Counted from the stretch's first letter, positions 54,441 through 63,704 are shown. The stretch: 64,000 nucleotides of DNA from Microbacterium kunmingense (GCF_023155745.1 NZ_JAKNUS010000008.1:110696-174695), one strand, 5' to 3'. The notes: a model not told the origin generated them from the sequence alone. Made by a program: numbers and translations.

Positions 54441-54935
54441 ATGCCGACACGTCTGCTGCTGATCTCCGACACCCACATCCCCGGTCGGGCGCGGACGCTC
54501 CCCGACGCGGTGCGGCGGGAGGCCGACGCCTCGGATCTGATCATCCACGCCGGCGACTGGGTGTCGGTGAGCGTGCTCGACGACCTCGAGCGCCACGGCG
54601 AGGTGCTGGGCGTGTTCGGGAACAACGACGGCGACGACCTGCGCGGGCGCCTTCCCGAGTATGTGGAGCGCACGATCGACGGCGTCCGCGTCGGCGTCGT
54701 CCACGAGACCGGGGATGCGAAGAGCCGGGAGAAGCGGATGACGCAGCGCCACCCCGCCCTCGACGTCCTCGTCTTCGGGCACAGCCACATCCCCTGGGAC
54801 ACCACCACCGACTCGGGGCTGCGCCTGCTCAACCCCGGCTCACCCACCGACCGTCGGCGCCAGCCGCACCACACCCTGATGACCGCGATCGCCGACGGCG
54901 GGGCGCTTCGCGACGTCACGCTCGTCGAGCTGTGA
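54441..54935 (+). CDS. YfcE/MJ0936-type metallophosphoesterase
   Basis: A 164-residue enzyme: metal ligands in LLLISDTHIPG, IIHAGDWVS, GNNDGDD and VFGHSHIPWD. The lysine-like R/K patch in EKRMTQRH is unremarkable. Phosphodiesterase of unknown substrate; starts at ATG 54441, divergent from DUF151. Confidence 0.9.
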   Translation: MPTRLLLISDTHIPGRARTLPDAVRREADASDLIIHAGDWVSVSVLDDLERHGEVLGVFGNNDGDDLRGRLPEYVERTIDGVRVGVVHETGDAKSREKRMTQRHPALDVLVFGHSHIPWDTTTDSGLRLLNPGSPTDRRRQPHHTLMTAIADGGALRDVTLVEL

Positions 54936-54960
54936 CCCGCGGCGCGGGTAGCGTGGACGG

Positions 54961-55938
54961 GTGAAGATCACCGTCATCGCCGGGGGCGTCGGCGGCGCCC
55001 GATTCGTGCGCGGCGTCCGCGAGCACGTTCGCCGCAGCGCCGAGGAACACACCATCGACGTCGTCGTCAACACCGGGGACGACTGGTGGCTCGCGGGTCT
55101 TCGCATCTGGCCCGACCACGACAGCATCCTCTACACCCTCGCCGGGCAGAACGACGAGGAGCGCGGCTGGGGACGACGCGGCGAGAGCGAGCGGGTGTCG
55201 GCGGAGCTTCGCACCTGGGGCGTCACTCCCGAGTGGTTCACCCTCGGCGACCTCGACCTCGGCACGCATATCGCCCGGACGGCGTGGCTTCGCGCCGGCG
55301 AGACGCCGACGGAGGTGGCCCGGCGCCTGGGCGCCCGATGGGACCTCGGGGTGACCCTCCACCCGGCCACCGACGACGAGATCGACACCCACATCGTGAC
55401 GCCGGACGGCGAGCGCCTGCACTTCCAGGAGTGGTGGACCCGGCACCGCGCCCGAATGCCGGTCGAGCAGTTCGTGCAGCAGGGGATCGAGGCCGCGCGC
55501 CCCTCCCCGGCGGCGCTCGCCGCGATCGCCGGCGCCGACGTCATCCTGCTCGCCCCCTCCAACCCGGTGGTCTCCATCGGCCCGGTGCTGTCGATCCCCG
55601 GGGTCCGCGACGCGCTCGCCGCGGCGTCGGCGCCCATCGTCGGGGTCTCGCCGATCATCGGCGGAGCTGCGGTGCGCGGCATGGCCGAGGCCTGCCTCGC
55701 CGTCATCGACGTCGCCGCCGACGCCGGTGCCGTGGCACGGCACTACGGCGCACGAGGGGCCGGAGGCGTGCTCGACGGCTGGCTCGTCGGGGAGGAGGAC
55801 GCCCAGGCGATCGCCGGAATCGAGGCCGCGGGCATCGCTGCCCGCACGGTTCCGCTGTGGATGAAGGACGCGGACACATCGGCCGCCCTCGCCGCCGATG
55901 CACTCGACCTGACCCTGACGCTCGCCGATGTCGGGTAG
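54961..55938 (+). CDS. cofD: 2-phospho-L-lactate/PEP transferase CofD (FbiA)
   Basis: A 325-residue enzyme from GTG 54961: KITVIAGGVGGARFVRGV, VNTGDDWWLAGLRIWPDHDS, GERLHFQEWWTRHRA, VGVSPIIGGAAVRGMAEACL. Makes the Fo-dephospho-F420 intermediate in F420 synthesis. No FbiB/FbiC/CofE is in the window, so the pathway genes are dispersed. Confidence 0.95.
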   Translation: MKITVIAGGVGGARFVRGVREHVRRSAEEHTIDVVVNTGDDWWLAGLRIWPDHDSILYTLAGQNDEERGWGRRGESERVSAELRTWGVTPEWFTLGDLDLGTHIARTAWLRAGETPTEVARRLGARWDLGVTLHPATDDEIDTHIVTPDGERLHFQEWWTRHRARMPVEQFVQQGIEAARPSPAALAAIAGADVILLAPSNPVVSIGPVLSIPGVRDALAAASAPIVGVSPIIGGAAVRGMAEACLAVIDVAADAGAVARHYGARGAGGVLDGWLVGEEDAQAIAGIEAAGIAARTVPLWMKDADTSAALAADALDLTLTLADVG

Positions 55939-55947
55939 ACCTGTGGG

Positions 55948-57204
55948 GTGACCACCAACTGGGCAGGAAACCTCACGTACCGCGCCGCGCGCATCGTCGA
56001 ACCCCGTGACGAGTCCGAGCTGACCGGCATCCTCGCGCAGGCGCAGACCGACGACACCACCCTCCGCGTCCTCGGGAGCAGGCACTCCTTCAACGACGTC
56101 GCCGACACCGACGGCGTGCTCGTCTCCCTCGCCGGGCTGGCGGCGACCGAACGGGTGAGCGTCGCGTCCGACCGGGCGAGCGTGCGGGTTCCCGCCGGCA
56201 TCCGCTACGGCGACCTCGTGCCGGTGCTCGAAGACGAGAGCCTGGCGCTGGCGAACCTCGCCTCGCTCCCCCACATCTCCGTCGCCGGCGCCGTGCAGAC
56301 CGGCACCCACGGATCGGGCGACCGCGTGGGTGCGCTCGGCACCCAGGTCGCCGCCGTCGAGCTTCTCACCGCCTCCGGCGAACGCGTGATCCTCCGCCGC
56401 GGCGACGAGGATTTCCCCGGCGTCGTCGTCGGGCTGGGGGCGATCGGCGTCGTCACCCACTTTCACCTCGACGTCGAGCCCGCCTACACCGTTGCGCAGA
56501 CGGTCTTCGAGGGGGTGCGATGGGATGACGCGCTGGCGCGCTACGACGAGCTCACCGCCGCGGGCGACAGCGTGAGCCTGTTCACGCGGTGGACCGACAC
56601 CGACGTCATCGATCAGGTGTGGGTCAAGGCGCGGACGACCTCGCACCCGGGCGATCTGTCGGCGTTCGGCGCGCGAGCGGCCGACGGTCCGCGGCATCCG
56701 ATCCCCGGCATCGACCCGACCCCGTGCACGGCGCAGGAGGGCGTCGCGGGGCCCTGGTACGACCGCCTCCCGCACTTCCGGCTCGCCTTCACCCCGTCGG
56801 CGGGCGAGGAGCTGCAGTCGGAGTACCTCGTCGCCCGAACCGACGCCGTCGCCGCCATCGAGGCCGTCCGCGCTCTCGCCGAGCGCATCTCCCCGCTCCT
56901 CCTCACCTGCGAGGTGCGGACGATGGCGGCCGACGACCTCTGGCTCTCGCCCGCGTACGGCCGCCCCACCGTCGGCATCCACTTCACCTGGCACCGCGAC
57001 GAGGAAGCGGTCCGGGCTCTCCTCCCGGCGCTCGAGGCGGCGCTGCCGGCGTCCACCCGGCCGCACTGGGGGAAGGTCTTCACCCTGCCGGGCGAGGAGA
57101 TCCGTCGGCGGTACCCGCGTTTCGACGACTTCGCCGCCCTGCGGGGGCGCCTGGACCCCGACCGGCGGTTCGTCGGCGACTACCTCGCGCGACTCGGTCT
57201 CTGA
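55948..57204 (+). CDS. AldO-like alditol oxidase (FAD-linked)
   Basis: A 418-residue flavoenzyme from GTG 55948. FAD-binding: VLGSRHSFND with His46 at the place of the covalent flavin link in Streptomyces alditol oxidase; ANLASLPHISVAGAVQTGTHGSG; GLGAIGVVTHFHLDVEP; substrate domain SVSLFTRWTDTDVIDQVW, and C-terminal RPHWGKVFTLP. Oxidises polyols such as xylitol or sorbitol. A short 9-bp gap follows cofD. Confidence 0.9.
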   Translation: MTTNWAGNLTYRAARIVEPRDESELTGILAQAQTDDTTLRVLGSRHSFNDVADTDGVLVSLAGLAATERVSVASDRASVRVPAGIRYGDLVPVLEDESLALANLASLPHISVAGAVQTGTHGSGDRVGALGTQVAAVELLTASGERVILRRGDEDFPGVVVGLGAIGVVTHFHLDVEPAYTVAQTVFEGVRWDDALARYDELTAAGDSVSLFTRWTDTDVIDQVWVKARTTSHPGDLSAFGARAADGPRHPIPGIDPTPCTAQEGVAGPWYDRLPHFRLAFTPSAGEELQSEYLVARTDAVAAIEAVRALAERISPLLLTCEVRTMAADDLWLSPAYGRPTVGIHFTWHRDEEAVRALLPALEAALPASTRPHWGKVFTLPGEEIRRRYPRFDDFAALRGRLDPDRRFVGDYLARLGL

Positions 57205-57231
57205 CCTTCCGAGGCGTGGCACGCTGGAAGC

Positions 57232-58152
57232 ATGGGCACCGGATCGCTCACCGTCCCGCGTTCGTCGACGCTGCGGTCGCGCCTGCTCACCGCCCTGTCG
57301 GGTGACCCCAACGGCACTCCCCCGTGGGTGCGCGCCCTCGCCGACGGTGACGACGCGGGGTACTTCGCCGACGGCGGGGCCGTGTGGACGGTGCACGCCG
57401 GCACGAGCACACTGATCGCCGGCATCCGGGCGCTGCTCATCCAGGCGCTCCACCCGGGCGCACTCGCGGGGGTCCATGACCATTCGCGCTACCGCGATGA
57501 CCCGATGGGGCGCCTCTCGGGCACGGTCCGCTGGATCCTCTGCGTCACCTACGGCTCGACCGAGCAGGCGCAGCGCGAGACCGCGCGGGTCGGGCGTCTG
57601 CACCAGCGGGTACGGGGCACCTACGACGCCGCGGACGGCGAGCGCGCCTACAGCGCCGACGACGCCCATCTCGTCGAGTGGGTGCACCTGGCCTTCACCG
57701 AGGCGTTCCTGGGCGCCCACCAGATCTGGGGCGGGCCGATCCCGGGCGGCAGCGACGCCTACGTGCGGGAGTGGGCGCAGGCCGGGCGGCTCATGCGTGT
57801 CGCGGCACCCCCCGAGACCGAGGCGGAGCTGCGGGAACGCCTCGATGCGTTCACCGGTGCGCTCCGCCGTGACGAGCGGGTCGACGAGGTGGTGCGGTTC
57901 CTGCGCCGCGTGCCCCTCCCGGGCTCTATGGGGGTCAGTTATCGTCTGCTCTTCGCCGCGGCGGTGGCGAGCCTCCCCCGTGAGTACCGGAAGCTCCTGG
58001 GGCTGCGCCGGCTGCCGCTGCCGGTGATCACCCTCGCCCGGGTCGCCCTCGCGGCATCCACCCGGGCCCTCGGCGCCGGACCCCGGGCGCAGGACTTCGC
58101 CCGCGAACGTCACGCACGGCTCGGGTTCCCGCCGCCCGTCAGCCGGGACTGA
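57232..58152 (+). CDS. MpaB-type oxygenase (DUF2236)
   Basis: A 306-residue protein with the MpaB/latex-clearing-like core: LLIQALHPGALAGVHDHSRYRDDPMGRL and HLVEWVHLAFTEAFLGAHQ, in which the His residues bind haem or metal. Seven bp from the DinB gene. Substrate unknown. Confidence 0.85.
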   Translation: MGTGSLTVPRSSTLRSRLLTALSGDPNGTPPWVRALADGDDAGYFADGGAVWTVHAGTSTLIAGIRALLIQALHPGALAGVHDHSRYRDDPMGRLSGTVRWILCVTYGSTEQAQRETARVGRLHQRVRGTYDAADGERAYSADDAHLVEWVHLAFTEAFLGAHQIWGGPIPGGSDAYVREWAQAGRLMRVAAPPETEAELRERLDAFTGALRRDERVDEVVRFLRRVPLPGSMGVSYRLLFAAAVASLPREYRKLLGLRRLPLPVITLARVALAASTRALGAGPRAQDFARERHARLGFPPPVSRD

Positions 58153-58159
58153 GCCGCCG

Positions 58160-59248
58160 ATGACCGGTCGCGCCACCGACACGCCGCGCTGGGTGCTGCA
58201 CGTCGACCTCGACCAGTTCATCGCCGCCGTCGAGGTGCTCCGGCGTCCCGATCTGGCGGGGAAGCCCGTCATCGTCGGGGGGCGGGGCGATCCCACCGAG
58301 CGGGCTGTCGTCTCGACGGCGTCATACGAGGCGCGGGCGTTCGGGGTCGGGTCGGGGATGCCGCTGCGGATCGCGGCACGGAAGGTGCCGGACGCCGTGA
58401 TCCTCCCGGTCGATCACGCGGCGTACACCGCCGCGTCGGACGAGGTGATGGCGACGCTGCGAGCGCAGCCGGACGCCGTGGTGCAGGTGCTCGGGTGGGA
58501 CGAGGCGTTCGTCGGCGTCGCCACCGCCGATCCCGAGGCATACGCCGAGAACCTTCAGCACGCGGTGCTCGCGCGCACCCGGCTGCACTGCAGCGTGGGG
58601 ATCGGCGACACCCTCGTGCGCGCGAAGAACGCCACGGGCTTCGGCAAGCCCCGGGGACGTTTCCGCCTGACGGCGGAGAACTGGCTCGACGTGATGGGCG
58701 AGCGGCCCACGATCGACCTGTGGGGCGTGGGAACCAAGATCTCGCGCCGCCTCGAGGCGCTCGGCATCCGGACGGTGCGCGAGCTCGCCGTCGCCGACAC
58801 CGCCCCGCTCGCCGCGGAGTTCGGACCGAAGATGGGGCCGTGGTACCGGCAGCTCGGACGCGGCGACGGGTCGAACGTGGTCGACGACACCCCCTGGGTC
58901 GCGCGGGGGCACAGCCGCGAGACGACCTATCAGCAGGACCTCGTCGCACGCGACGCGATCGAGGCGGCGGCGCAGGTGCTGCTCGCCCAGGTGCTCGACG
59001 ATGTGGCCGCCGAGGGGAGGCCGGTCGTGGGGCTTGGGCTGAAGGTGCGCTATGCGCCGTTTCTCACCAAGACCTTCACCCGCAAGATCGCCGAGACGCA
59101 CGATCGCGCGACGGTGATCGCAGAGGCATCCGTCCTCCTCGCCAAGATCGAACCCGACCGCCCGGTGCGGCTGCTGGGGATGCGGGCGGAGATGGCGATG
59201 CCCGACGACGCCCGCGAGGGGCACACCCCGACCCGGAGCGGCTGGTAG
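58160..59248 (+). CDS. dinB: Y-family DNA polymerase, DinB2-like
   Basis: A 362-residue translesion polymerase. Catalytic Asp16/Asp18 (HVDLDQFIAAVE), fingers with ERAVVSTASYEARAFGVGSGMPL, and the second acidic pair in VLGWDEAFVG. The steric-gate position (Phe13 in E. coli DinB) is Ile21 here; the aromatic is replaced, as in mycobacterial DinB2, which uses ribonucleotides readily. No standard beta-clamp motif is seen at the C-terminus. Downstream of mpaB-like gene. Confidence 0.92.
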   Translation: MTGRATDTPRWVLHVDLDQFIAAVEVLRRPDLAGKPVIVGGRGDPTERAVVSTASYEARAFGVGSGMPLRIAARKVPDAVILPVDHAAYTAASDEVMATLRAQPDAVVQVLGWDEAFVGVATADPEAYAENLQHAVLARTRLHCSVGIGDTLVRAKNATGFGKPRGRFRLTAENWLDVMGERPTIDLWGVGTKISRRLEALGIRTVRELAVADTAPLAAEFGPKMGPWYRQLGRGDGSNVVDDTPWVARGHSRETTYQQDLVARDAIEAAAQVLLAQVLDDVAAEGRPVVGLGLKVRYAPFLTKTFTRKIAETHDRATVIAEASVLLAKIEPDRPVRLLGMRAEMAMPDDAREGHTPTRSGW

Positions 59249-59249
59249 C

Positions 59250-60392
59250 TCAGGGGGCCGGAGAAGCCGTGAGGTCGATGCCGTCGACCGCCGCTTGCAC
59301 CGCCACCGCCGCTGCACCACGCGCCCACGCGGGAAAGCCGCTGTCGTCGATGTGCACCTCGATCGGATCGGCTCGGGGTTCGCGGGCTTGGGCGATCGTT
59401 TCGCGCAGCCGTTCCTCCGCCACGGCGACGAGGTCCATCCCCTCCCCTGCGAGCACGACGACGGACTGCTGCGTGAGGCCGGCGACGAGGGCGATGAGGC
59501 GTCCGAGAGCCACGGCGTTCCGGGCCACGATCGCCGCGACGGTGCGGTCCCCTCGGCGGGCGAGGGAGAGGACGTCCTCCGGGGTCACCGGTCGACCGAG
59601 GTCGCGGGTGCATTCGGCGAGGATCGACGCCGTCGTCAGCATCTGCGCGCAGCCGCGGTGACCGCGCGCGCAGACGGGTCCCGACGGCGCGAGCGGAACG
59701 TGCCCGATGTGGTCTGCTCCCGCCGCGGTCCGCACCACGCGGTCATCGATCACCAGCCCGTGACCGACGCCCGCGCCGATGGTGATGAGAGAGAAGCCCT
59801 GGATGCCGCGGGCCCGACCGAACCAGTGCTCGGCCTCGGTGAGCGCGATGACATCGTTCTCCACGGTCACCGGCACACCGATGTCGGCCTGCAGCGGTGC
59901 GGCGAGATCGACGCCCTCCCACCCGAGGAACGGGGCGAACTCGACCCGACCCGCTCGCACGGTGCCGCCGAGGCTCACTCCGACCGCGCGGAGCACCGTC
60001 GACTGTCCGCCTTCGGAGGAGACCAGATCACCGATCAGCTCGGCCACCGTCCTCGACACCGACTCGGGATCGGTGCCGTGCAGCGCGCGCTCGCTGTCCG
60101 CGAGCACCTCGGCGCGCGCGTCGGTGACGACGGCGTGCGCGCGGTCGCCGGTCAGCTTCACCCCGCCGAACCGGCCCCAGCCGGGCGCGACGTCCAGCGG
60201 GGTGACGGGCCGCCCGACGAGGCCGTCGGTGACGTGCGGGTACTCGACGAACACGCCGTGGTCGAGGAACGGCTTCACCAGGCGCGTCAGGCTCGCCGGC
60301 GAGAGCGCGAGTCGGGCAGCCAAGGCGCTGCGGGCGATCGGGCCATGCACCAGGACGGCGCGAGCGAGGGCGGACTCGCTGGCGGTGAGCAT
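59250..60392 (-). CDS. ROK-family transcriptional regulator
   Basis: A 380-residue regulator: MarR-like HTH (ARSALAARLALSPASLTRLVKPF) and ROK sugar-kinase-like domain (GVSLGGTVRAGRVEFAPFLGW, VENDVIALTEAEHWFG, TIGAGVGHGLVID). The zinc-type motif reads C-A-R-G-H-R-G-C, so one of the usual cysteines of CxCGxxGC is replaced by Arg. Divergent from the alpha-galactosidase gene, which it probably controls. Confidence 0.9.
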   Translation of the reverse strand: MLTASESALARAVLVHGPIARSALAARLALSPASLTRLVKPFLDHGVFVEYPHVTDGLVGRPVTPLDVAPGWGRFGGVKLTGDRAHAVVTDARAEVLADSERALHGTDPESVSRTVAELIGDLVSSEGGQSTVLRAVGVSLGGTVRAGRVEFAPFLGWEGVDLAAPLQADIGVPVTVENDVIALTEAEHWFGRARGIQGFSLITIGAGVGHGLVIDDRVVRTAAGADHIGHVPLAPSGPVCARGHRGCAQMLTTASILAECTRDLGRPVTPEDVLSLARRGDRTVAAIVARNAVALGRLIALVAGLTQQSVVVLAGEGMDLVAVAEERLRETIAQAREPRADPIEVHIDDSGFPAWARGAAAVAVQAAVDGIDLTASPAP

Positions 60393-60420
60393 CGGTATCC
60401 CTGTCCTCCCGCCCGATTAG

Positions 60421-60434
60421 TTTCCTGATAGAAA
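60421..60434. promoter_or_regulatory. Operator candidate between ROK and GH36 genes
   Basis: TTTC-N6-GAAA dyad within an unusually AT-rich stretch, 8 bp before the GH36 start. Consistent with a ROK regulator site, but short. Confidence 0.4.
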
Positions 60435-60441
60435 TATTGCC

Positions 60442-62571
60442 ATGAACCCCCGCGATGACGTCATCCATCTCCGACGCGGCGGCACGACTGTCATCCTCGA
60501 TCTGTCGACCGCCCCCCTCCCCTCCTTCGTGCACTGGGGCGCCGACCTCGGCCCGCTGCCCCCGGCCGCGCTGTCTTCCCTCGCCGTCGCCGCGCGTCCG
60601 CAACGCGTCTCGGGAGGACTGGACGCCACCCCCCGCCTGACGCTCCTGCCCACCGAGGCGGCGGGGTGGATGTTCACCCCCGCGCTCGAAGGGCACCGGG
60701 ACGGCGCGGGAAGCAGCATCCTGTTCTCCCTCGTCTCCGTCAGCTCCGACGAGCACGCCGTGAGCCTCGAGCTCGCCGATGTCGAGGCGGGGCTCACCGC
60801 CCGGATCGACCTGTCCCTCGGCGTCGCGGGACTGCTCACTCAGCGGGTGACCCTGCGGAACACCGGCGACACGACGTTCACCGTCGACCGACTGCAGGCG
60901 GTGTTCCCCCTGCCCTGGGAGGCGACGGAGATCCTCGACACCACCGGCCACCACCTGCGCGAGCGTGCACCCCAGCGTCGGGCGCTCGCGATCGGCACGC
61001 ACTTGCGCGAGAGCCGGCGCGGACGCCCCGGCGCCGACGCGACCGTTCTGCTGGCCGCGGGACGCCCGGGCTTCGGGTTCGAGACCGGTCAGGTGCACGG
61101 CCTGCATGTCGCGTGGAGCGGGAACCACCGCGTCCTTGCCGAACGGACGAGCAACGGCGATGCGTTCCTCGCCGGCGGCGAGCTGTTCCAGCCCGGCGAG
61201 GTCGTGCTCGCGCCGGGCGAGGAGATCTCCACCCCGCCCGTGATGGGCTCGTGGGGAGAGGGGCTCAGCGCGCTGTCGTATCGGTTCCACGACGAGTGGC
61301 GCGCCCGCCCGCAGCATCCCTCCCGCCCCCGCCCGATCACCCTCAACACGTGGGAGGCGGTCTACTTCGACCACGACCTCCGCCGGCTGACCGCGCTCGC
61401 CGATGCCGCCGCGGAGGTCGGCGTCGAGCGGTTCGTGCTCGACGACGGCTGGTTCCTCGGGCGACGCGACGACACCGCGGGGCTCGGCGACTGGCTGGTC
61501 GACCCCATCGTCTGGCCGGAGGGGCTCCACCCGCTCGTCGACCACGTGCGCGGCCTCGGGATGGAGTTCGGGCTCTGGGTCGAGCCCGAGATGGTCAATC
61601 CCGACAGCGAGCTCGCGCGGTCTCATCCGGAGTGGATCCTGCGCGGCCGGGCCGACCTGCCCCCGTCGGCGCGGCAGCAGCAGGTGCTGAACCTCGCGCA
61701 CCCGGGCGCCTATCGGTACATCGCCGAGCGCCTGCACGCCCTGCTCGAGGAGTATCCGATCGCGTACCTGAAGTGGGACCACAACCGTGATCTCGTGGAC
61801 GCGGCCGCCGGCCCCGGCGGGGCGGCGCGGGTGCACGCGACCACGCTCGCGCTCTACCGGCTGCTCGACGAGCTGAAGGCCGCGCATCCGGCGCTCGAGA
61901 TCGAGAGTTGCGCGTCGGGTGGCGCGAGGGTCGACCTCGGGATCCTCGATCGTACCGACCGGATCTGGACGAGCGACAGCCTCGACCCGCTCGAGCGCCT
62001 CCCCAACCAGCGGTACACCGGACTCGTCGTCCCGCCGGAGATGATGGGCGCACACCTGACCACCCCGCACCTGCACACCTCGGGTCGGACGGTCGACCTC
62101 GAACTGAGCGCAGCGGTCGCCCTCATCGGGCACTTCGGGATCGAGTGGGATCTCACCGGCACCGACCCGGCGGCCCGCGCCCGCATCGCGAAGTGGGTGG
62201 ACTACGCCAAGTCGCTCCGCGACGTGATCGCCACGGGGCGCCCGGTGCACGTGGACGGCACCGACCCGGGCGTGGACGTGCGCGGGGTCGTCGCGGCAGA
62301 TGTCTCACGTGCGATGTTCACGATCGTCCAGACGGTGACGGATGCCGCGTGGCCGCCCGGGCGGGTGCGCATGCCGGGCCTCGACGACGACCGCCTCTAC
62401 CGTGTGGCGGTCTCTTCGCTCACCGGCGGGCAGGGCGCCGGGCAGTCGCCGCTGGAGTGGGCGACATCGGACACGGTGCTGACCGGGCGGCAGCTGTCGA
62501 TCGTGGGGCTGCGGCCGATGGTGCAGCAGCCGCAGCAGGCGATCGTCGTGGACGTGACCGCGGCGGACTGA
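60442..62571 (+). CDS. GH36 alpha-galactosidase
   Basis: A 709-residue intracellular enzyme of normal length. N-terminal beta-sandwich, then a barrel with FVLDDGWFLGRRDDTAGLGDW, nucleophile Asp446 (YLKWDHNRD) and acid/base Asp512 (WTSDSLDPL), plus the CxSGG motif SCASGGARVDLGI. Splits raffinose-type oligosaccharides or galactosides. Under the divergent ROK regulator. Confidence 0.93.
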   Translation: MNPRDDVIHLRRGGTTVILDLSTAPLPSFVHWGADLGPLPPAALSSLAVAARPQRVSGGLDATPRLTLLPTEAAGWMFTPALEGHRDGAGSSILFSLVSVSSDEHAVSLELADVEAGLTARIDLSLGVAGLLTQRVTLRNTGDTTFTVDRLQAVFPLPWEATEILDTTGHHLRERAPQRRALAIGTHLRESRRGRPGADATVLLAAGRPGFGFETGQVHGLHVAWSGNHRVLAERTSNGDAFLAGGELFQPGEVVLAPGEEISTPPVMGSWGEGLSALSYRFHDEWRARPQHPSRPRPITLNTWEAVYFDHDLRRLTALADAAAEVGVERFVLDDGWFLGRRDDTAGLGDWLVDPIVWPEGLHPLVDHVRGLGMEFGLWVEPEMVNPDSELARSHPEWILRGRADLPPSARQQQVLNLAHPGAYRYIAERLHALLEEYPIAYLKWDHNRDLVDAAAGPGGAARVHATTLALYRLLDELKAAHPALEIESCASGGARVDLGILDRTDRIWTSDSLDPLERLPNQRYTGLVVPPEMMGAHLTTPHLHTSGRTVDLELSAAVALIGHFGIEWDLTGTDPAARARIAKWVDYAKSLRDVIATGRPVHVDGTDPGVDVRGVVAADVSRAMFTIVQTVTDAAWPPGRVRMPGLDDDRLYRVAVSSLTGGQGAGQSPLEWATSDTVLTGRQLSIVGLRPMVQQPQQAIVVDVTAAD

Positions 62572-62582
62572 CGCCGCGTCAG
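62568..62582. terminator. Short bidirectional terminator hairpin
   Basis: CTGACG-CCG-CGTCAG across the GH36 stop codon, between convergent genes. Confidence 0.5.
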
Positions 62583-62590
62583 GGCGCGGG

Positions 62591-63400
62591 TCACATGCGG
62601 GCGTAGCGGGCGCGCGCGAAGCAGAACAGGCCGTAGAGGATCAGTCCCGCACCGACGATCCAGAGGATGATCTGCCCGAACGGCAGCTGTGCGAGGCTCT
62701 GGAGGGCTCCATCGAGTCCGCCCGCGGCCTCAGGGTCCTGGGTGACGGCGGCGACGATGAAGAGGATGCCGGCGACGCCGACGGCGATGCCCTTGGCTAT
62801 GTACCCGGCGATGCCGAATGCGACGATCGGCTTCCGGACCTTCGAGCTCGGCAGGTCGAGCTTCTCCTCGAACTTCTTCGTGGCGCCCTTGTACACGAAG
62901 GCGCCGCCGATGCCGAGCACGATGAGGCCGATGAGAACGAGAACGAAGACGCCGCCCGGGGTGGCGAGCAGCTGCGCACTGAGGGACTGCGTCGATCCCG
63001 ACGAGGACGAGCTGCCGCCGAGGGCATAGGTGAGCGCGGTGACGGCGACCGCGATGTACGCGGCGGCGGTGCCGACGTGCTTCACCCGTCGACCCCACTT
63101 CTTCTTGTCATCTCCGTCGGAGTCGGCGGCGAAGAAGGCCTGGGCGATCTCGAAGAGCGCGAGCGCGGCGAGTCCGACGACGATGACCCAGAGCACGATC
63201 AGGCCGATGGGGGTCTCTCGGATCTGCGACATCGCCCCGCTCTGGTCCGCGGAGCCGCCACCGGCGCCGGTGGCGATCGTGATCGCGATGCTGCCGATGA
63301 TGATGTGGAGGAGTCCGAGGACCGCGTACCCGACGCGGGCCACCGCGCGGAATGTGGATGATGAGTGCGCCGACCGCGCCGCCTGCTTCGCCGTGCTCAT
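62591..63400 (-). CDS. DUF1206 membrane protein
   Basis: A 269-residue protein with six helices arranged as three copies of the DUF1206 unit: VARVGYAVLGLLHIIIGSIA, VKHVGTAAAYIAVAVTALTYA and PIVAFGIAGYIAKGIAVGVAG. No known enzyme motif. Convergent with the alpha-galactosidase gene. Confidence 0.9.
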   Translation of the reverse strand: MSTAKQAARSAHSSSTFRAVARVGYAVLGLLHIIIGSIAITIATGAGGGSADQSGAMSQIRETPIGLIVLWVIVVGLAALALFEIAQAFFAADSDGDDKKKWGRRVKHVGTAAAYIAVAVTALTYALGGSSSSSGSTQSLSAQLLATPGGVFVLVLIGLIVLGIGGAFVYKGATKKFEEKLDLPSSKVRKPIVAFGIAGYIAKGIAVGVAGILFIVAAVTQDPEAAGGLDGALQSLAQLPFGQIILWIVGAGLILYGLFCFARARYARM

Positions 63401-63485
63401 GCCGAAACGCTATCCCCCGTGTTCCGCCTCGGCCACGTGTTGACGCGCCCGCCTCGGACGTGCTGTGCTCCACCTCATCCGCCTC

Positions 63486-63704
63486 GCGTTTCGTCTCGCT
63501 GCGCTCGCTCAACGAGCGGAACAGCGGCCCAGTCGGGTCGTTGAGCGAGGAGCGCAGCGACGAGACAAAACGCCGGGACGTCGGTCGTTGAACGAGGAAC
63601 GCAGCGACGAGACGAAACGCCCGCACCGCCGGTCGTTCAGCGAGGAGCGCAGCGACGAGACCCAACGCGGTGGCCTGTCGCTTCGTCTCGCTGCGCTCGC
63701 TGTA
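63486..63704. repeat. Family of 38-bp intergenic repeats in direct and inverted order
   Basis: Three direct 38-bp copies at 63536-63573, 63583-63620 and 63631-63668 (period 47-48 bp) share the core GCAGCGACGAGAC; inverted partial copies lie at 63486-63515 and 63681-63704 with the core GTCTCGCTGCGCTCGCT. The remainder of 63401-63704 shows no gene. The copies fold back on each other. Not CRISPR-like: spacers are only 9-10 bp. Confidence 0.85.

Noticed and set aside
54916..58296. A 1126-codon open frame on the minus strand across cofD, aldO-like and mpaB-like genes
   Set aside because: It runs antisense through three genes with clear family motifs and has no recognisable domain.
63536..63668. 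Regular repeats resembling a CRISPR array
   Set aside because: Repeats are 38 bp with only 9-10 bp between them, and they also occur inverted; no cas gene is near.
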